The notes beneath the pieces were generated by a model, which saw only the letters and a program-made list of their open reading frames with translations, made no database searches and was not told the DNA's origin. Shown in pieces: positions 46,934 through 61,200 of a stretch of DNA of 64,000 nucleotides. How positions within the stretch are numbered: position 1 is the stretch's first letter; the number at the start of each line of letters is the position of its first letter. This DNA comes from Nymphaea colorata (Eukaryota; Streptophyta; Magnoliopsida; Nymphaeales; Nymphaeaceae). Both the position numbers and the translations under genes were made by a program. Location: positions 17,795,354 through 17,859,353 of the forward strand of contig NC_045142.1 of assembly GCF_008831285.2 (NCBI RefSeq), given 5' to 3'.

Positions 46934-49288
46934 ATGATCAGATAGATGGTTTAAATTGCTTTGCGATTGTTCATAAAGAACCTGTCGTCGCAGATGCATG
47001 CCAATTTCCGTTGGCAGCGTCAATATTGTGTAAAACATTTTATCTCATAAGTTTTATCAATTCTTTTGTGTGTTTATTCTTCTCTGTGTCATGAATCTGC
47101 GTAGTCTCATTTTAGAGGCCATGAATCCTCGATTATGGGGAGATGTCTCGAAAAGGCCGAAACCTTTTCTTCTTTTCTCGGATTCAAAACCGTTTCAGAA
47201 CTACCCCACCCAGTCTTTGGTGGGGAGTAGGACACCAGTCCAAAGGGGTAGTGGTGTGAGGTGTGAGTATATATGAGAATCGACGACCAAATTTTCACCA
47301 TCCCTTCCGTCCGAGCATCTATGTTATGTATTTCTTTCTACTTGTAATTTTTTTATTTAATCTTTATTTTTATGTTGAGAGAGAATCGATCTTCCTCTAC
47401 TTGTAATTTTTTTATTTAATCTTTGTTTTTATGTTGATAGAGAATCGATCACCGTGAAGCTTGAGTGGGGAATATTACTACGAGCAGCATCTAGTGTTGT
47501 TCTAAGTTTCTAACTAAGATTCCAAGTTCCTAATTATACTGAACGTCCTCTTAGTACTTTTGAGAAAAAGATAAAAATTGTTGATCTCCACAACCATTTG
47601 TCGTTGTTTTCACATGCAAAGCAAAAGCTCTAACAATTATATAGTTTTTCTGCGACAATTTACATTCTAAAGAATAAAATTTTCATTAAGACAACCTCCG
47701 TAGCTATTTGTCATTGTTTTCACGACAATACTTGTCACAAAATGTTTTATGCAACAATTTTCATCATAAAGAATGAAATTTTATAGAAGCACAAGACTTG
47801 GCGGTAATATAAGCCCACTCTATGTCGATGAAGTTTTGCTCCGACTAAAATAACATTTTGTCGTTAAAGGGTGGGTTGTTACTAAGTTAAGTGGAGTTGA
47901 GGGGGTAAAATGATTAAAAGGAACATGTTTTTTGTTTAAGTGGCTCGGAATTTAGCTAACAACTAGCACGAGTTAAGCTTTAGTTGCTTAATGTTTTTTT
48001 TTTCATTTTCATAGGCTTCCATGAGTCAAAGATATTTGATAGAAATATTGTGTTTTTTGACATATATTCACAAAATACATATTATAGAACACCATATTTT
48101 TATTTTAGAAAACGTTGTATGGTTATAGTTGTTTAAAACTAATAATCAAACACTAGACAGTCACGCATGTCACCAAAACAAGGTGTTCTTGCAACATGCC
48201 TTAACACGTGTACATGATGTTCCTTTTATGAAATTCCCCCTTTAGAAATGCTTGAGTAAAGTTTTGAGATGTTTTAATGATGTTTTCTTTTGCATTCTTT
48301 TTGGTGAACATGAACTTAATAACCCACCACCTGGTCGAAAAGTGGTCCAATTACTTCGCCACTGCCTTTTTTTTCTTTTGGGGTGGATGGGTTGCATCAG
48401 ATGTTGGTTTGAGTACAATACACCCATCAACTAAAGTGTCGTGATTAATATATTTATAGTCAATGAAAGTAGCACCCACAAAAATCAAACCATCAACAAA
48501 CACATATTTTATGTGATTCAACTATACTACACTCCTTTGGGCGACTTTCTTTGGCATTTTCAAGCGTGTCTAAAATGAAAGAAAGATTGATTGCAACATG
48601 ACTAACTATCAGCCAATGGACGGAATGTTACAAGTAAATACTCCAAAAACAATGGGAAAAGTATATATTAAGGTCCATAACAAGAGACCATGTGTTATAT
48701 GCTCACACTATGCAACCTCCAACTTTAGAGGCAAGGAGGAACTTTCATTGGAGGCATTCGATAGCATAAATTATTGCAAAGCGACTCTTTTCTTGGTGCA
48801 TGGGGATGGAAGATTCACAAAAAAAAGTGTTGAGCCTTTCGGTTTTTTCATTTTTGGAAAATTTGTGTTCTTTAAACTTTTTTTTTTTTTTTTTGTTTAA
48901 ATTGCAGTCCTACGGTAGACCCGACGCTCTTTGAACTAACTGCTTGAATGAAAAGTGCTTATTTGGATCACAGAAAATGAAACCTGATTTGAAGGGAGCC
49001 AAATTTTACACAAAAAATCATGTTTTGGCAAATCCGGTAGCCAAAAACTTGTGTTTAACTTCACATTACATTCTGATTCGTGTCCAAATAAACAAAGTCG
49101 AGTCCCAATTAGAATCTCAACCCGATGATTTCATGTCTGATTACGTCGGTTTGGGATTTAGACCGGACGCGGGTCCGATCTAGTTGCAGAGTCGATGTTG
49201 AGAGAGACCCAACGTGCGTCCCGCCTCGCCGCTTTGTAGAGGGCAGGAGGGAAGAGGAGCTTTGAAGAAGAAGAGGAGGGAGAGGGAT
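46934..49288. other. Spacer between HIG1-domain gene and PRL1
   Basis: No gene recognised. A unit of about 60 bp beginning CTACTTGTAATTTTTTTATT is tandemly duplicated at about 47338-47455. Words such as TTTGTCGTTGTTTTCA and GCGACAATTT recur at 47590-47880, suggesting a decayed small element. The 100-codon frame at 48598-48900 has no recognisable motif. Confidence 0.55.
47338..47455. repeat. About 60-bp tandem duplication
   Basis: Two adjacent copies of a unit containing CTACTTGTAATTTTTTTATT and GAGAATCGATC differ by a few substitutions. Located about 400 bp after the HIG1-domain gene stop. Confidence 0.85.
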
Positions 49289-52200
49289 ATGCCAGGGCCG
49301 GCAACGATGGCAGCGACGTCGTCATCGACGGCTGTGGTGGAGCCCGTGGAGCCACAGTCGCTGAAGAAGCTGAGCCTCAAGTCACTGAAGAGGGCGCTCG
49401 ACGTCTTCGCCTCCACCCATTCTCAGCCTGTCCCCCCTGACCCCAGGAGGTACCATCCATCAGTTTCACCTCTCTTTCTTTCTCTTAAACCTTGTTTTCT
49501 TTTGCTCATCGGCGGCTTGGTCGCGGTGGAATGGTTGAAGATCACCCGTTGCGTTTCTGTCGGTGTTAAACCCGTTTCTGTCGGGGACGAGGTCCAGAAA
49601 CCTGATTCGGCCTTTTTGGTGGAGTTGCAGAAGCAATCTCTGTCATGCTGAAGAGTTCGCCAGCTACTGGCTGAAGTAGGGTTTTCCCATAGATGGGTTC
49701 CCTCTTAATCCACGCTGAACATGAAGATTTTTTGTTCATCTGTTTCTATTTTCTCTTTGTCAGATGCTGTCTCCCCATTTGGTTAATGGAATTGAGAGTT
49801 CGATTCTACTGAATCGCATACATTTTTCTTGAATTAATGGCTGTGTGTATGAATTTCTTCCTTTTCTCTAACCACTGTGTGCGCATTTTGGCGATATTGC
49901 AGCAAGCAGATTCGGATTAACTACAAGGTACTTTCTTCATTCTCTACCTTCGTTTATTTCCCCTTGGCGTGTCTGGAAATGTACCTTAGCTGCTAAAATG
50001 AGCGGTTGGTGACAATTTAGTTTGGGCTTGGATTTACTTCTCTTCCTTCCTAACCCCGTAGAAGGCATGAGGTGTTCGATTATGATTACGTCAGATATAG
50101 TACCTTATTAGGTGAAGGTTTTTCTTTCTGATTGGAAATTTTCCTCATTCATTAGCATTTCGTGAGCACATAGATATTGCTGTCTCGTGTCTTGCTTTTG
50201 TATACCTTTGTGATCCTATTTGTATGTGTGTATCCGACGTAGGTTTGTCCCTTCTCTAGAACAATTAATTAAATTCTGAAGATTTTGGTTGGCTAATACA
50301 TTTGACATGGAATCTTGTTCTGGGGCGTCATGTTATCTTGTACATGATGAATAGCTTATCTTGCTTTGGACCTGTATTCCTGACATTGGTGACTACGGTA
50401 TCCTACTGTGCTCAATCTAAAGGTAGATGCTCTGTATGGAGCTGTAAAGAACTTGCCAACTAAGCCAACCGAAGAGCAAGGCAACACGACCCTGCAAGAT
50501 CAAGGGGCTCCTTCTTCCAACTCAATTGCAGTTCCAGGTACTATGTTAATTTTAATAGCCAATTCATCCTTTTGGTTGCTCTTAAAAGTTCAGAATCTTC
50601 AGATGCCTCTCTCTTCCTCTCCCTCTCTCTCTCTGTCTTGTCACTATTGTTTATAAATTTATATTTTTTTATCTGTTGTTATTTTTGACTGGGTTAACAG
50701 CATCAAGGTTTACCTCCAAACAATCGTTTATCTCTAAGTTTTGGTTTGTTTTCCCAATTAAAAAAAATGCATGTTTGTTTTTTTCCTTTTCTGTCAGAAT
50801 TACTCTCATTATGAAAAATAGGTCAATGAAAATGTGGGTCCTTACTCCTTCTGTGAGAATTTTGTGAGCAATGTGGGTTTTCTGATTTTCTCTTGATCAG
50901 TATTTTAATTGGGAGAGGTAAAAATTGGTACATGCAGCTCTAAAGGATGGTGGTGACTCACAAAAAGGACAAACTGCTATAGTTGTTGCTCCCCAACAAC
51001 AAAAAGGACCGTATGTACTAGACTATTTTTTCCTTTTTTATTCATTTTGTATTCTGTTGTGGTATTTTTAATCATTTTACTCAAATTACATTATTGTATA
51101 ATTTTCTTATGGTTTTCTTGTCTCCCAGAAACGATGCTGGGTTATCCGTCAAGGGTGCTGGTGGAAATTTGGTTCCCATGTCTGGATCAACTGACAGGTG
51201 CTTATTTTTTGTTTCTTTTGTTTCATACATGAAAGTCATAAATAAATAACAGGAACCTCTTTTCTTGGATTACTCATGGATGTTATGTACTCTTTCCAAG
51301 GTTGGAGACATCCTTAATCAGTGATTAAGAAACATATCAAGAGAATAAATTGGTGATTTACGATATTTCTGTTTCGCTGGACCTTGATGATTTCCTTTTG
51401 CACTGTAAAGTTGGCTTTGGCTTTAGGTCATCTCCCCTATCCTTTTTCTATCTTTGTTCTGTCGTTCTCATGGAGCCACTCCATAGTGGCAAAAAACACT
51501 AAAAGTGTGGACTTTATTTATTCTTACGAGATGATTATTTTCTTGTTTCTTCATTCCTTTTGCGTCATGAATTTGGGGGGATATTTTCCTTTGGAAATTT
51601 ATGCCTGTTATGTACATTCTGGCAGGTTTATATGAAGCATGTGTGAGCATATTGATGTTTGTTCACTTTATATGGTCATACGACAGATACCTTTTACTGT
51701 TATTCTGTCTAATTGATGTGATGATCCCTTTCCTAATTTTGGTGTATTTTAAAATGTCATCAGATTGAAAATATTCTGCAAAAAATGGTGTCCTGGCCAA
51801 TTATGATTCTGAGTGAAAAGATTGCCCATAAACATACAATATCACAATGAGCTGAAGTGTGCTTATTTGTATAACTGAATGTCTTTCAGGTGTTTCCCAA
51901 GTTCATAGAGGTTTGCTTATAGTATCTCCTCTCCTTTTTAGGTATCAGACAAGTGCAGCTATTATTGAAAGACTTCCAAGCAAATGGCCTCGTCCTGTAT
52001 GGCATGCTCCATGGAAAAACTACCGGGTATGTTCTGTTTGATACTCCCATCGTCAAAATATCATATTCTGCACCTATTTACATTTTTATTATGTTAGTTG
52101 ATGTTGTTTATTAGTTGCCTACTTCTTTGGATCATTCCTTGCTGTTGTGGGTTCTCTACTGCTTCAAAGCAGTAGGGCTAGAACCTGTGTGTGTGTTGCC

Positions 52201-55200
52201 TGTATGCAGATGTATATGTAGCATATCCGATGTGTATATGGGTGCACATACATGCATGTCTTTTGATCTGAGTAAGTATACCACAAATGTTGGTCAAAGA
52301 AGGATTTCTGTTTGGGTGTTTAGGTTTCACTGTTTCAGCTAGTAGCAAAGAGACATTTTATTTTCTGCCGGAATTCATTAAGAATTTGAGGATCTTGTCC
52401 ATAAAGAAAAACTAGGGCAAAGTATTGTTACAAATGTTTCTTATGTTTATACTGGTATCTTGTCCATAATAAAGGACAACTAAGGGTGGTTCACTTGAGC
52501 TGCTGGCATTAGCGAGACAAATATTTGCTTCTTGAGGAGCTAAGTTGTTCATCTCATTGATGTGATTCAGTTTTTTTTAATGTTTTGTTGCAAAGTTTTC
52601 ACAAGATTAACATAATGATCTGGATAATGATAACAAAGCAACTGGTTATATTTCAAAATGATTGCTTATACAATTTGGTGATTCACTAGTTGGAGATGAC
52701 AACTAACTACAGTTTAAAAGGTAGGTACTGGTGATAAGGCACATAAAAAACCATTGCTTTGTCCATTGGCCTGTCACTTTAATAATTCCAGTGACTCTAT
52801 GGTTTCTTCTCTTGATTGGTTTCTTGAAAACATGCATCAGGCTCAGTAGCTTCTGTAAGAGTAAGAAGTTATATGGGCAGTTTAAGTGACAACGACTGGG
52901 ATCTCAAGGATAGAGTTTCATTAGCAAGGATGTCTCTTTTGATAAACCAATATTTTTTTTCTTTGGTTCTCATGAAAATATGGGAAATCTGTTGGCTGAA
53001 TTAAGTCCACAAATGGGAATATCTAAAACAGAATATCTGCAATAAATAAATTAAGTACTATATTATTGTGTGTAGAAACAGTAAAAGCGAGTATAACAGA
53101 GAACGAACACGGATGTAACGTGGAAAACCCCTCAACTAGAGGGAAAAAACCACGGGTGAGGAGAACTGGTGCCCACTAGCAACCAGACACTCTCTCTCTT
53201 AGATTTTCATTCGCACACCGAAATTAGGGTTTACAATGATATAACTTATAAGTAGTGCCATAACAAGAGGACACTAGACCGGGTCCAGACCCAGACCCGA
53301 ACATTAAAACACTTCAACATTGTGTTAGAAACTTAGAATCATATCTAATAGAAATTGAATGATATTTTTAACTTTTATAGTTTTTGAAGGTATCAGTTAC
53401 AATCACTCTTGTTGTAATTGTCAGAGTGAGTAGTAGGAACCAATGGAAGTGGTAGGGCATAAGCATTGAAGTGAGGAAATGAGATTGGGTGGGGCCAGAT
53501 TTTCTATGGTATAGTCGATAGAGACAGAAAGACCAGAGCGCTATGGAATTGAACTTGAAAGTATGCTTTGTGGCAGTTGATTGCTTATTCTTCTGTACTT
53601 CATTTTGCACTCATGTTAAGCAATCGGCATTGTTCTTATAAGCACATTCTGTTATTGTAAATAAAGGTCTTCCAGCACTAGCTGACAAGTTTTGCTGTTA
53701 CCATTAAATGTAAATGCATGCTGACCTCTTCGGTGTTGGTTATTGTATTCTTAAATAGTGTTCTTGGCCAGTATTCCAGCATTATGAGTTATGACAGTGG
53801 CTCCATTTAGAAATTGCTTCAGTTTTCTGATTCTAGAAAATTTTGGGAGTTCTTATGTCTTTCTGTTTTCTCAATTATTCTTGAACAAGGAGTGACAAAA
53901 TTTGTTTTCCGTTATCAATCTGCAGGTTATCAGTGGTCATTTGGGATGGGTAAGGTCTATTGCATTTGACCCCAGCAATGAGTGGTTCTGTACAGGATCT
54001 GCAGATCGCACAATAAAGGTGATTTTCCCCTTAAACTTTTAGCATTTCCTTTTGTATTCATAATGTATGTTGTTTGGTGGATAGAGCATATCATCATCCA
54101 TTCAGTGATGGCTTTTACTCCTAATGTACATAGCTTGCATCTTGCTGATTTTGCAATTCTTTTATTTTGCATGCCACATACCAAAAGCTGGTGCTTATGT
54201 TAAAATTAGTTCACCCGCTGGTGAAATCGTGACGCGGCTGGGTCACAGTTTGACCTGCTTGTCTTAGATGAGTCACACAATTGCTCTTACTTGACTTATC
54301 TGGTCCTACTGGTTTGAGAGTTAATTTATTGGACTGTCCAAGCGAACCACTGAAGGGATTGGCTCTCCAAGTCCCAACATCGTCACTAGGTGGAAGAGAA
54401 GGATGGAATGATCAGTGGATGGAAATTATGTCCTAAGCCAATGAAGGGACATGCAGTAAGGGAGCTTCAAGCCTAGCAAATAGAAACATAGATAAAGATA
54501 GAAATCACTTTTGGAGTCTTGGGTTTGTAAAAATGCACTACTCCTGAAAGGAGTGTTGAAGCTCAATGAACGTTAATGGCAGACAGATCAAGCACGCCAT
54601 TCAGTAGTCATGTCTGGTTCCCTATACATGCCATGCTTTTCTACCATATTGACTGCTATATTCATGATGCATCATGTTATCATGCATTTGGTGAGCTCTA
54701 AGAACATTCTAGTGGCAGAGACAGGTTCCCAGAATGTAGTATGAGTGCCTTGTAATCAGCTGATACCATTCTCGGTGGACTGAAGCAATGTCTATGTTAG
54801 ACCCGAACATCTGATTCAGGTCAGTAGGTTGGGATAATAATTAACCCACCCTGTTACTATTCCACTATAATGTATTGAGGGCATTGGCCCTAAACAGAAT
54901 TAATACACTTACTTGGTCTTACCACAGAGGCTGGCTCCTGAGTTTGGGAGTGCGTGAATATCCTATTAGTTGGGAGCGAACAAGGTATCAGAGCTTTAAT
55001 GATGGCAGAAGTCACAGCTAAAGAAGCCATGGCACCTGTGAACGCTCAGCGTGAGGGAAATGACGAGGCTTTGGACAACTTTGGTAGTCGAGTACAGGGC
55101 TTTGATCGCTGGTTGGACGGACTAGAGAGGAGACTCAATGCCTTCCTCATTGAGCAGCGTCCCATGAATGCCATGCTGAGGGAATTGCTGCAGTATGGGA

Positions 55201-58200
55201 GCTGCACCCCTATTCCAACCGTGCAGAGACGAACAACAGCGGAGGAAGGGGTCCTGGTGGCCAGATGCAGGGCTCAGGAGCTGCTGTCTGGAAACCAGTG
55301 AAGATGGAGTTTCGTTGTGAACAATACTTTAATTGTCAAGCAATCACCGACGATCGAAGGGTCAATCACACGGCTGTGGTCTTCGAAGGTCCAGCTATCC
55401 GCTGGTACTGCTGGCTTGTAGCACTTCGTGAGCTTCATCGAATCATCAGTGGGTCCTGCCACAGGCAACCTTGGCCTAGAGTAAACCTGTCCAAACAAAC
55501 GGTCATGTCCCTCCTTATCCACAGTTGAACATCCATCATCCTTATTGTGCTCTAGAGGGTTAGTAACCTGAATCTCTTCCTTCTTGTATTCTAAAAAATC
55601 TGTAAACTGAATCTCTTAATTGGGAGAATACTCTCTGACTGTAGACCTCTCCCCCTGAAGAGAATTCTCACCAAAATAGGAAGCGTGTTCCAGGAAGGTG
55701 ACATATTTGGTAACATAGGCACGACCAGTGGAAGGGTCACGACACTTATATCCTTTTTGAGTGGGGGAATAGCCTAGAAAAACTCCCTTAATCGACCTTG
55801 GATCAAGTTTTTTAATATTAGGACTGTGATTGTGAATGAAACAAACTCAGCCAAAAACTCTAGGTGGAAGAGAGAAAGGTTCACGACTTCCCGGTAATAT
55901 AGAATGAAGCGTCTGCCCATTCAACACACGACTAGGCATACAATTAATTAGATACGCACTGGTCAATACAACATCCCTCCAATACCTTTTTGGAACATGA
56001 CGTTGAAAAAGAAGAGCTCGAGTCATATTCAATAACTGACGATTCTTCTGTTCAGCAACTCCATTTTGAGGAGGAGTATAGCTATAGGAAGTCTTATGAA
56101 CAATTCCCTTTTTTCGAAAGAGGCTATCAACAGACTAGCACATATATTCACGAGCATTGTCAGACCGAAAGGTTTTAACAGAGGTTCCAAATTGACTTTC
56201 CACGTAAGCAATGAAAGTCTCTATGACATTAGGTACTTCACTATGGTCTTTCAGCAAGTAAACAAAGGTGTTACGAGAACAATAATCTATAAAGGTGATA
56301 AAATATTGAAAACCATGACAAGAAGGAATTCCCGAAGGCCCCCACACATCAGAATGAATCAAGGCAAACACCTCATTAGAACGATGGATAGAAATAGGGT
56401 ATGATGCCCTAACATGTTTAGCCAGGTGACAGACATCACAATACACCATATATCTAACCTGGAACATAAATCAGGAAACAACTGTCTAAGAATTCCAAAA
56501 GGAAGGTGTCCAAGGCGCTCATGCCAACGCATAATCAACTAAATGGAGTCCTTTGTACTTTTCTTTGTTTTGTTGGCTGCCGTCATGAGAGCTGTAGCGG
56601 CATGCATAAGTAGACGATATAGCCCCTCATAAACCAAACCAATCTCAATCCTCTTCCCTGTCACCAAGTCCTGCAGAACACACCGATCAGCAGAAAAGAT
56701 AAGTTCGCAATTCAACTCTTTCGTAATCTTGCTAACCGACAAGAGGTTTAAGGGAAGATGAAGAACATGAGGAGCATTGTGAATTAAGAACTTGTTCAAA
56801 AGTGGGGGACTCCTTTTTCCAGCTACAGAGATAGAGGAACCATCGGCAAGGGACACACATTCCTTTCCTGACACAAGCTTATACCCATGAAAGACCTTAG
56901 GATCACCAGTCATGTGGTGGGTAGCACCACTGTCAATAATCCACTATCGCATATAAGAACATTACAGAGGTTCATTGAAGTAGCAATAAAAGCAGCAGAT
57001 AGGCGCAATAATAACGAAAGATGAAAGATCCTCCAGAAAGAGGTCAAACAAGGCACCAAGGCAGAAAACCAAGGAAACAGACACTAAGGCCTGAGAAGAG
57101 GCAGCGACAGCACTGTGCAAAGAAGCAAACGCCTTCCTCACTGCAGCAGCACGGCGATGCAACAGACTGGCATAGGTGAAGCAGCTCCTGCGACAACAAC
57201 AGCCAAAAAACAGATAACAGTCCAGGCGATGGCAACCCTGGCAGAGGGCGGCGACCAACTGACGCCGTGAGACCAAGTCACCTTCTGGACGAAGGGCGCT
57301 AGAAGCGAGCAACGCTGGGTGGAGCAGACGTTGAGGGGATGGCGGCAACTAGCCAACGACAGAGCTGGAGTCGAGAACAGTGCCAGGCGATGCAGACGAG
57401 AGCAGCTGGCAGGGGCCACCAACGAGAGCAGTGGGCAGTGGGTAATGCTAGGACAAGACGGGAGGTAACGAAAGAGAGATACAAAGCAGGCGGCAACACC
57501 GGAGCAGCAGTAGAGGAGCGGTGGGAGCAGGACGACGACCAGCGGCTGAACGATGGGCCAGAGAGGGAGCTCGTCGGCAACAGGGAGCAAAGACGTGGGA
57601 CGAGGATGCAATGGTCAGAGCACAACTCGACAGTAGGAGATTCCATCACGATGGCAAGGAGCAACTGCAGAGGTTCAACCGGAACTTCATGGGCTGGACG
57701 ATGACGACAGGGCAAGGTCTGGCGTCGGGTGACACTGGTGAGCAGGAGGTAATATGAGTCGTTCGTCGCTGGGGCTGGGCAATGCTGAGGGCGACGTAGG
57801 ATCTTCCCCCTAAACGGTGACAAGGGATCCTCCGTCCAATTTGAACAATGACAAAGCAATCCTCCCTGAACCTAGCTTTGATACCATGTAGAAACAGTAA
57901 AAGCGAGGGAACGAGAAACGAACACGGATGTAACGTAAAAAACCCCTCAACAAGAGGGAAAAAACCACGGGTAAGGAGGACTGTTGCCCCCTAGCCACCA
58001 GACACTCTCTCTCTTAGAATATTATTCACACACTGAAATTAGGGTTTACACAGGTTAAGTAGGGTCATAACCGCACACTCAGATCCAGACCCATATAAGA
58101 GACCCAAACACCACATATGTCAACAGGCTTTACTTACTAAGTGTAATCATTCAATTAGAACTTTACTTACTATGTGTAATCATTCAATTAGAATTTAGAA

Positions 58201-61200
58201 CATTACAGAATAGTTTACATTACAGAATAGTTTTTCATGTTGTACATTTTTGTACTACACGTCTGTGTTAGTGGTGATAGACTACAATGTGCTGAGTATG
58301 TCAATCTTGTTCCTTGGTGGCTAATTCATTTGATCTCAAATGCACCAAAAAAGTCCAGGAGAGAAGCTATGAGGTTAGAGTCCTCAGACCAATCTATTTG
58401 GATGTTTAGGACAACTTGGTCCTATATTGTTACAAGTGAAAAAAACCTGATATAGAGTTCTAGAGTTTAGTTTCTTCCTCTATGTCTCTCTCTCTCTTAT
58501 GGTTTCAGATGTTGTGTATTACTTCATGTTCCATATAGATCAACATTTAAAATATTTGAGTTGCATCCAACCCAAGAATACCTTCTGTCCTTTCATGTAG
58601 AGTCTGTATCTTTGTTAGGAGTGACCTGGATTTTGAGGACTGATTTGTAGGTCATAAATTTTTATAGTGTTCTGTTACTGCAAAATGGTGAAAAAGTTGA
58701 ACATACCTATGAAATAGCAAGTATCAAATAGATACAAACAAATTACTATAGTTAATGAATGCAACTACAAAATAATCATAACTAATAAACAACATGCGTT
58801 AGATTGATTTATTTCTAATAAACAGCTGTAGCTTATTTCTTATTGAACACTTGGTAATAGTTTGAATTGTTCTTCTGAATGAAACAATCCATAATCTTTG
58901 TGAGCCGATTTAGCTGATCCAGAACTGAATTCTCTTAGATTCAGTTGCACTGTCACTAGTTGACTCATGACCAGTCCCTTGGCTGGGTTTGCCAACTATG
59001 TATTTGTCTCATGCTGTTGTCCGCTTCAGTGGTGGTATTCTATGTGTAATTTTACATGGGAAAGCTCAAGGTTCTGATTGTTTCTATTAGGGAATGGCTG
59101 TTTTTTGTGGATCGCTGTTCTCATAATCACCACCAGCATACCCTTGTCACAGGCTGAGAATGTTATGCTATGAAAGTAACATAGTGAATTAAAAATTTGG
59201 GGACGTAATATGTATCATTCATTAGCACTTTTTTGGTTTCTTCTTCTGTCTTTTCGTTTTTGAACCTCTTGCTGAGATTGGTGCTTCCCCTTTTATTTTG
59301 CAATCGATCAGATATGGTCTGTTGCTACTGGAAAGCTTAAGCTGACCTTAACAGGACACATTGAGCAGATACGTGGTAAGCTCTTATAATTACTGCTTAT
59401 ATTTTTTACTGGCATGTGGATGCATTTGATAATTAGCTTATTTAATGGACAATTAGATTTATTTGGAATGATCTGATAACCAATTTTCACCACAGGTCTT
59501 GCTGTAAGTGTTCGACATCCTTACATGTTCTCTGCTGGTGATGATAAGCAGGTTAAGTGTTGGGACCTTGAACAAAACAAGGTATGGAATGTGGCAACTT
59601 CTAATTCTAAATTTACAAAATTTTCAGTTGCTTGTCAATGTCCCTGTCACACAAACCATTTTTTTTTTTTTTCATCTGGTCGAGTGGAATGTTAAAAATA
59701 AGATTGCCATTCATGCAACAGGTTATCCGATCATACCATGGTCATTTAAGTGGTGTGTACTGCCTAGCTCTTCATCCTACTCTTGACATTTTGCTTACGG
59801 GTGGGCGAGATTCTGTTTGTCGGGTATGGGCTATTCTTTTTTGATGGCTGTAACTTTTTGTGGAACAGTTCTTTTCCCACTCCTTGTTCATGTCATCTCT
59901 TGGAATCTGAGGTACCTTTTTTTTTTCCAGGTTTGGGACGTACGAACCAAAGCACAAATTTTTGCTCTATCAGGACATGAAAACACAGTTTGCTCTGTTT
60001 TCACACAAGCTGTGGTATGGTCCTTCCCACAAAAGCATCTACTTGTTACGATTGGTAGGGCTTACCTTGTGAAATGTGAACTGTAGAATGTTTGCCAGCT
60101 CATGGCATGAGCTAAACTTAGACTCCTGCTTTTCTGCAGACAGTGCTGTCTTTTCATCAGCTTGAAACAGAAAGTCTTGAGGCTGCTTTATCTTTTGAAC
60201 TGAATTTATGTCTATATTCAGTGTTGTTCTCCATTTTTTGCTCCTTGGTTGCTCAAATCTGGTAACTTGGTGTGCATATCCTCCAGACTGTGATTACTTA
60301 CACCGTCACCTATTTTTGAAAGATCATGATCCTTAATATTTTGTTCCACACACACCCACCATGTTTAGTGACATTATTTTTGGTTTTACCTTACTTCCCT
60401 AGATAGGTGCTTGTTCATCACCTTCCTCTTGACTCTTGAGAGCTTGCTTTTCTCATTTTAAATGAAATAGAGATATGATGGTTAGGAGATAGGTGGTGTC
60501 ATCAAGCCAGTGATTAGTTGGCGTTACTAGTCTACCTGGTTATTGGTTAGTGGACTAGTACGCGGCCTTAAAGTTGTCAGTTCTTAGTTTGGTGGCTAGT
60601 TTGCTGACTGGGGCAACTAGTCATTGGCTAGTTGTTTACCTACTAGTCTATAGGAGGGTTAACTATCAAAACACATTTGACTTTGGAGATCATATTAGGT
60701 GTAGTTCGAGTTGGTAACTCGGTATTATTGATCAAACATTACTATGTCAGGCAGTTGAGCTATTTTGATGTTACAGCCGTAGTGATCTGTCTACCTGTGC
60801 CATTATGCATTTGTTCCTTAATTATTAACCTCTTCTTGTCTTTCCTTTCAAGTTTATGAGTTTCAAATCTTTTTTATGCTGGCTGTTATGCATATGTAGG
60901 TGATTCTATTGTTTATTCTTGTTCATGTTCAGTTATTCTCTCTTGTTTTAATCTTGTGTCAGGATCCACAAGTTGTCACTGGCTCTCATGACACAACTGT
61001 CAAGTTTTGGGATCTTGCTGCAGGCAATTCTCATTCTGTTACCCTTTGTCTTGTAGTTGATTCTTTTCTTTCCCCAATTCTGACCACATTATCCTTGCAG
61101 GAGGAAAGACAATGTTGACTCTGACTCATCATAAAAAATCTGTTCGGGCAATTGTGAAGAATCCATCCGAGTAGGTGTTGAAAGCTGGCTGAAATTTCTC

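Noticed and set aside
57299-57859. Overlapping long frames on both strands (186 codons minus, 121 codons plus)
   Set aside because: They fall in the GC-rich gag region of the fossil Copia element and are not separate host genes.
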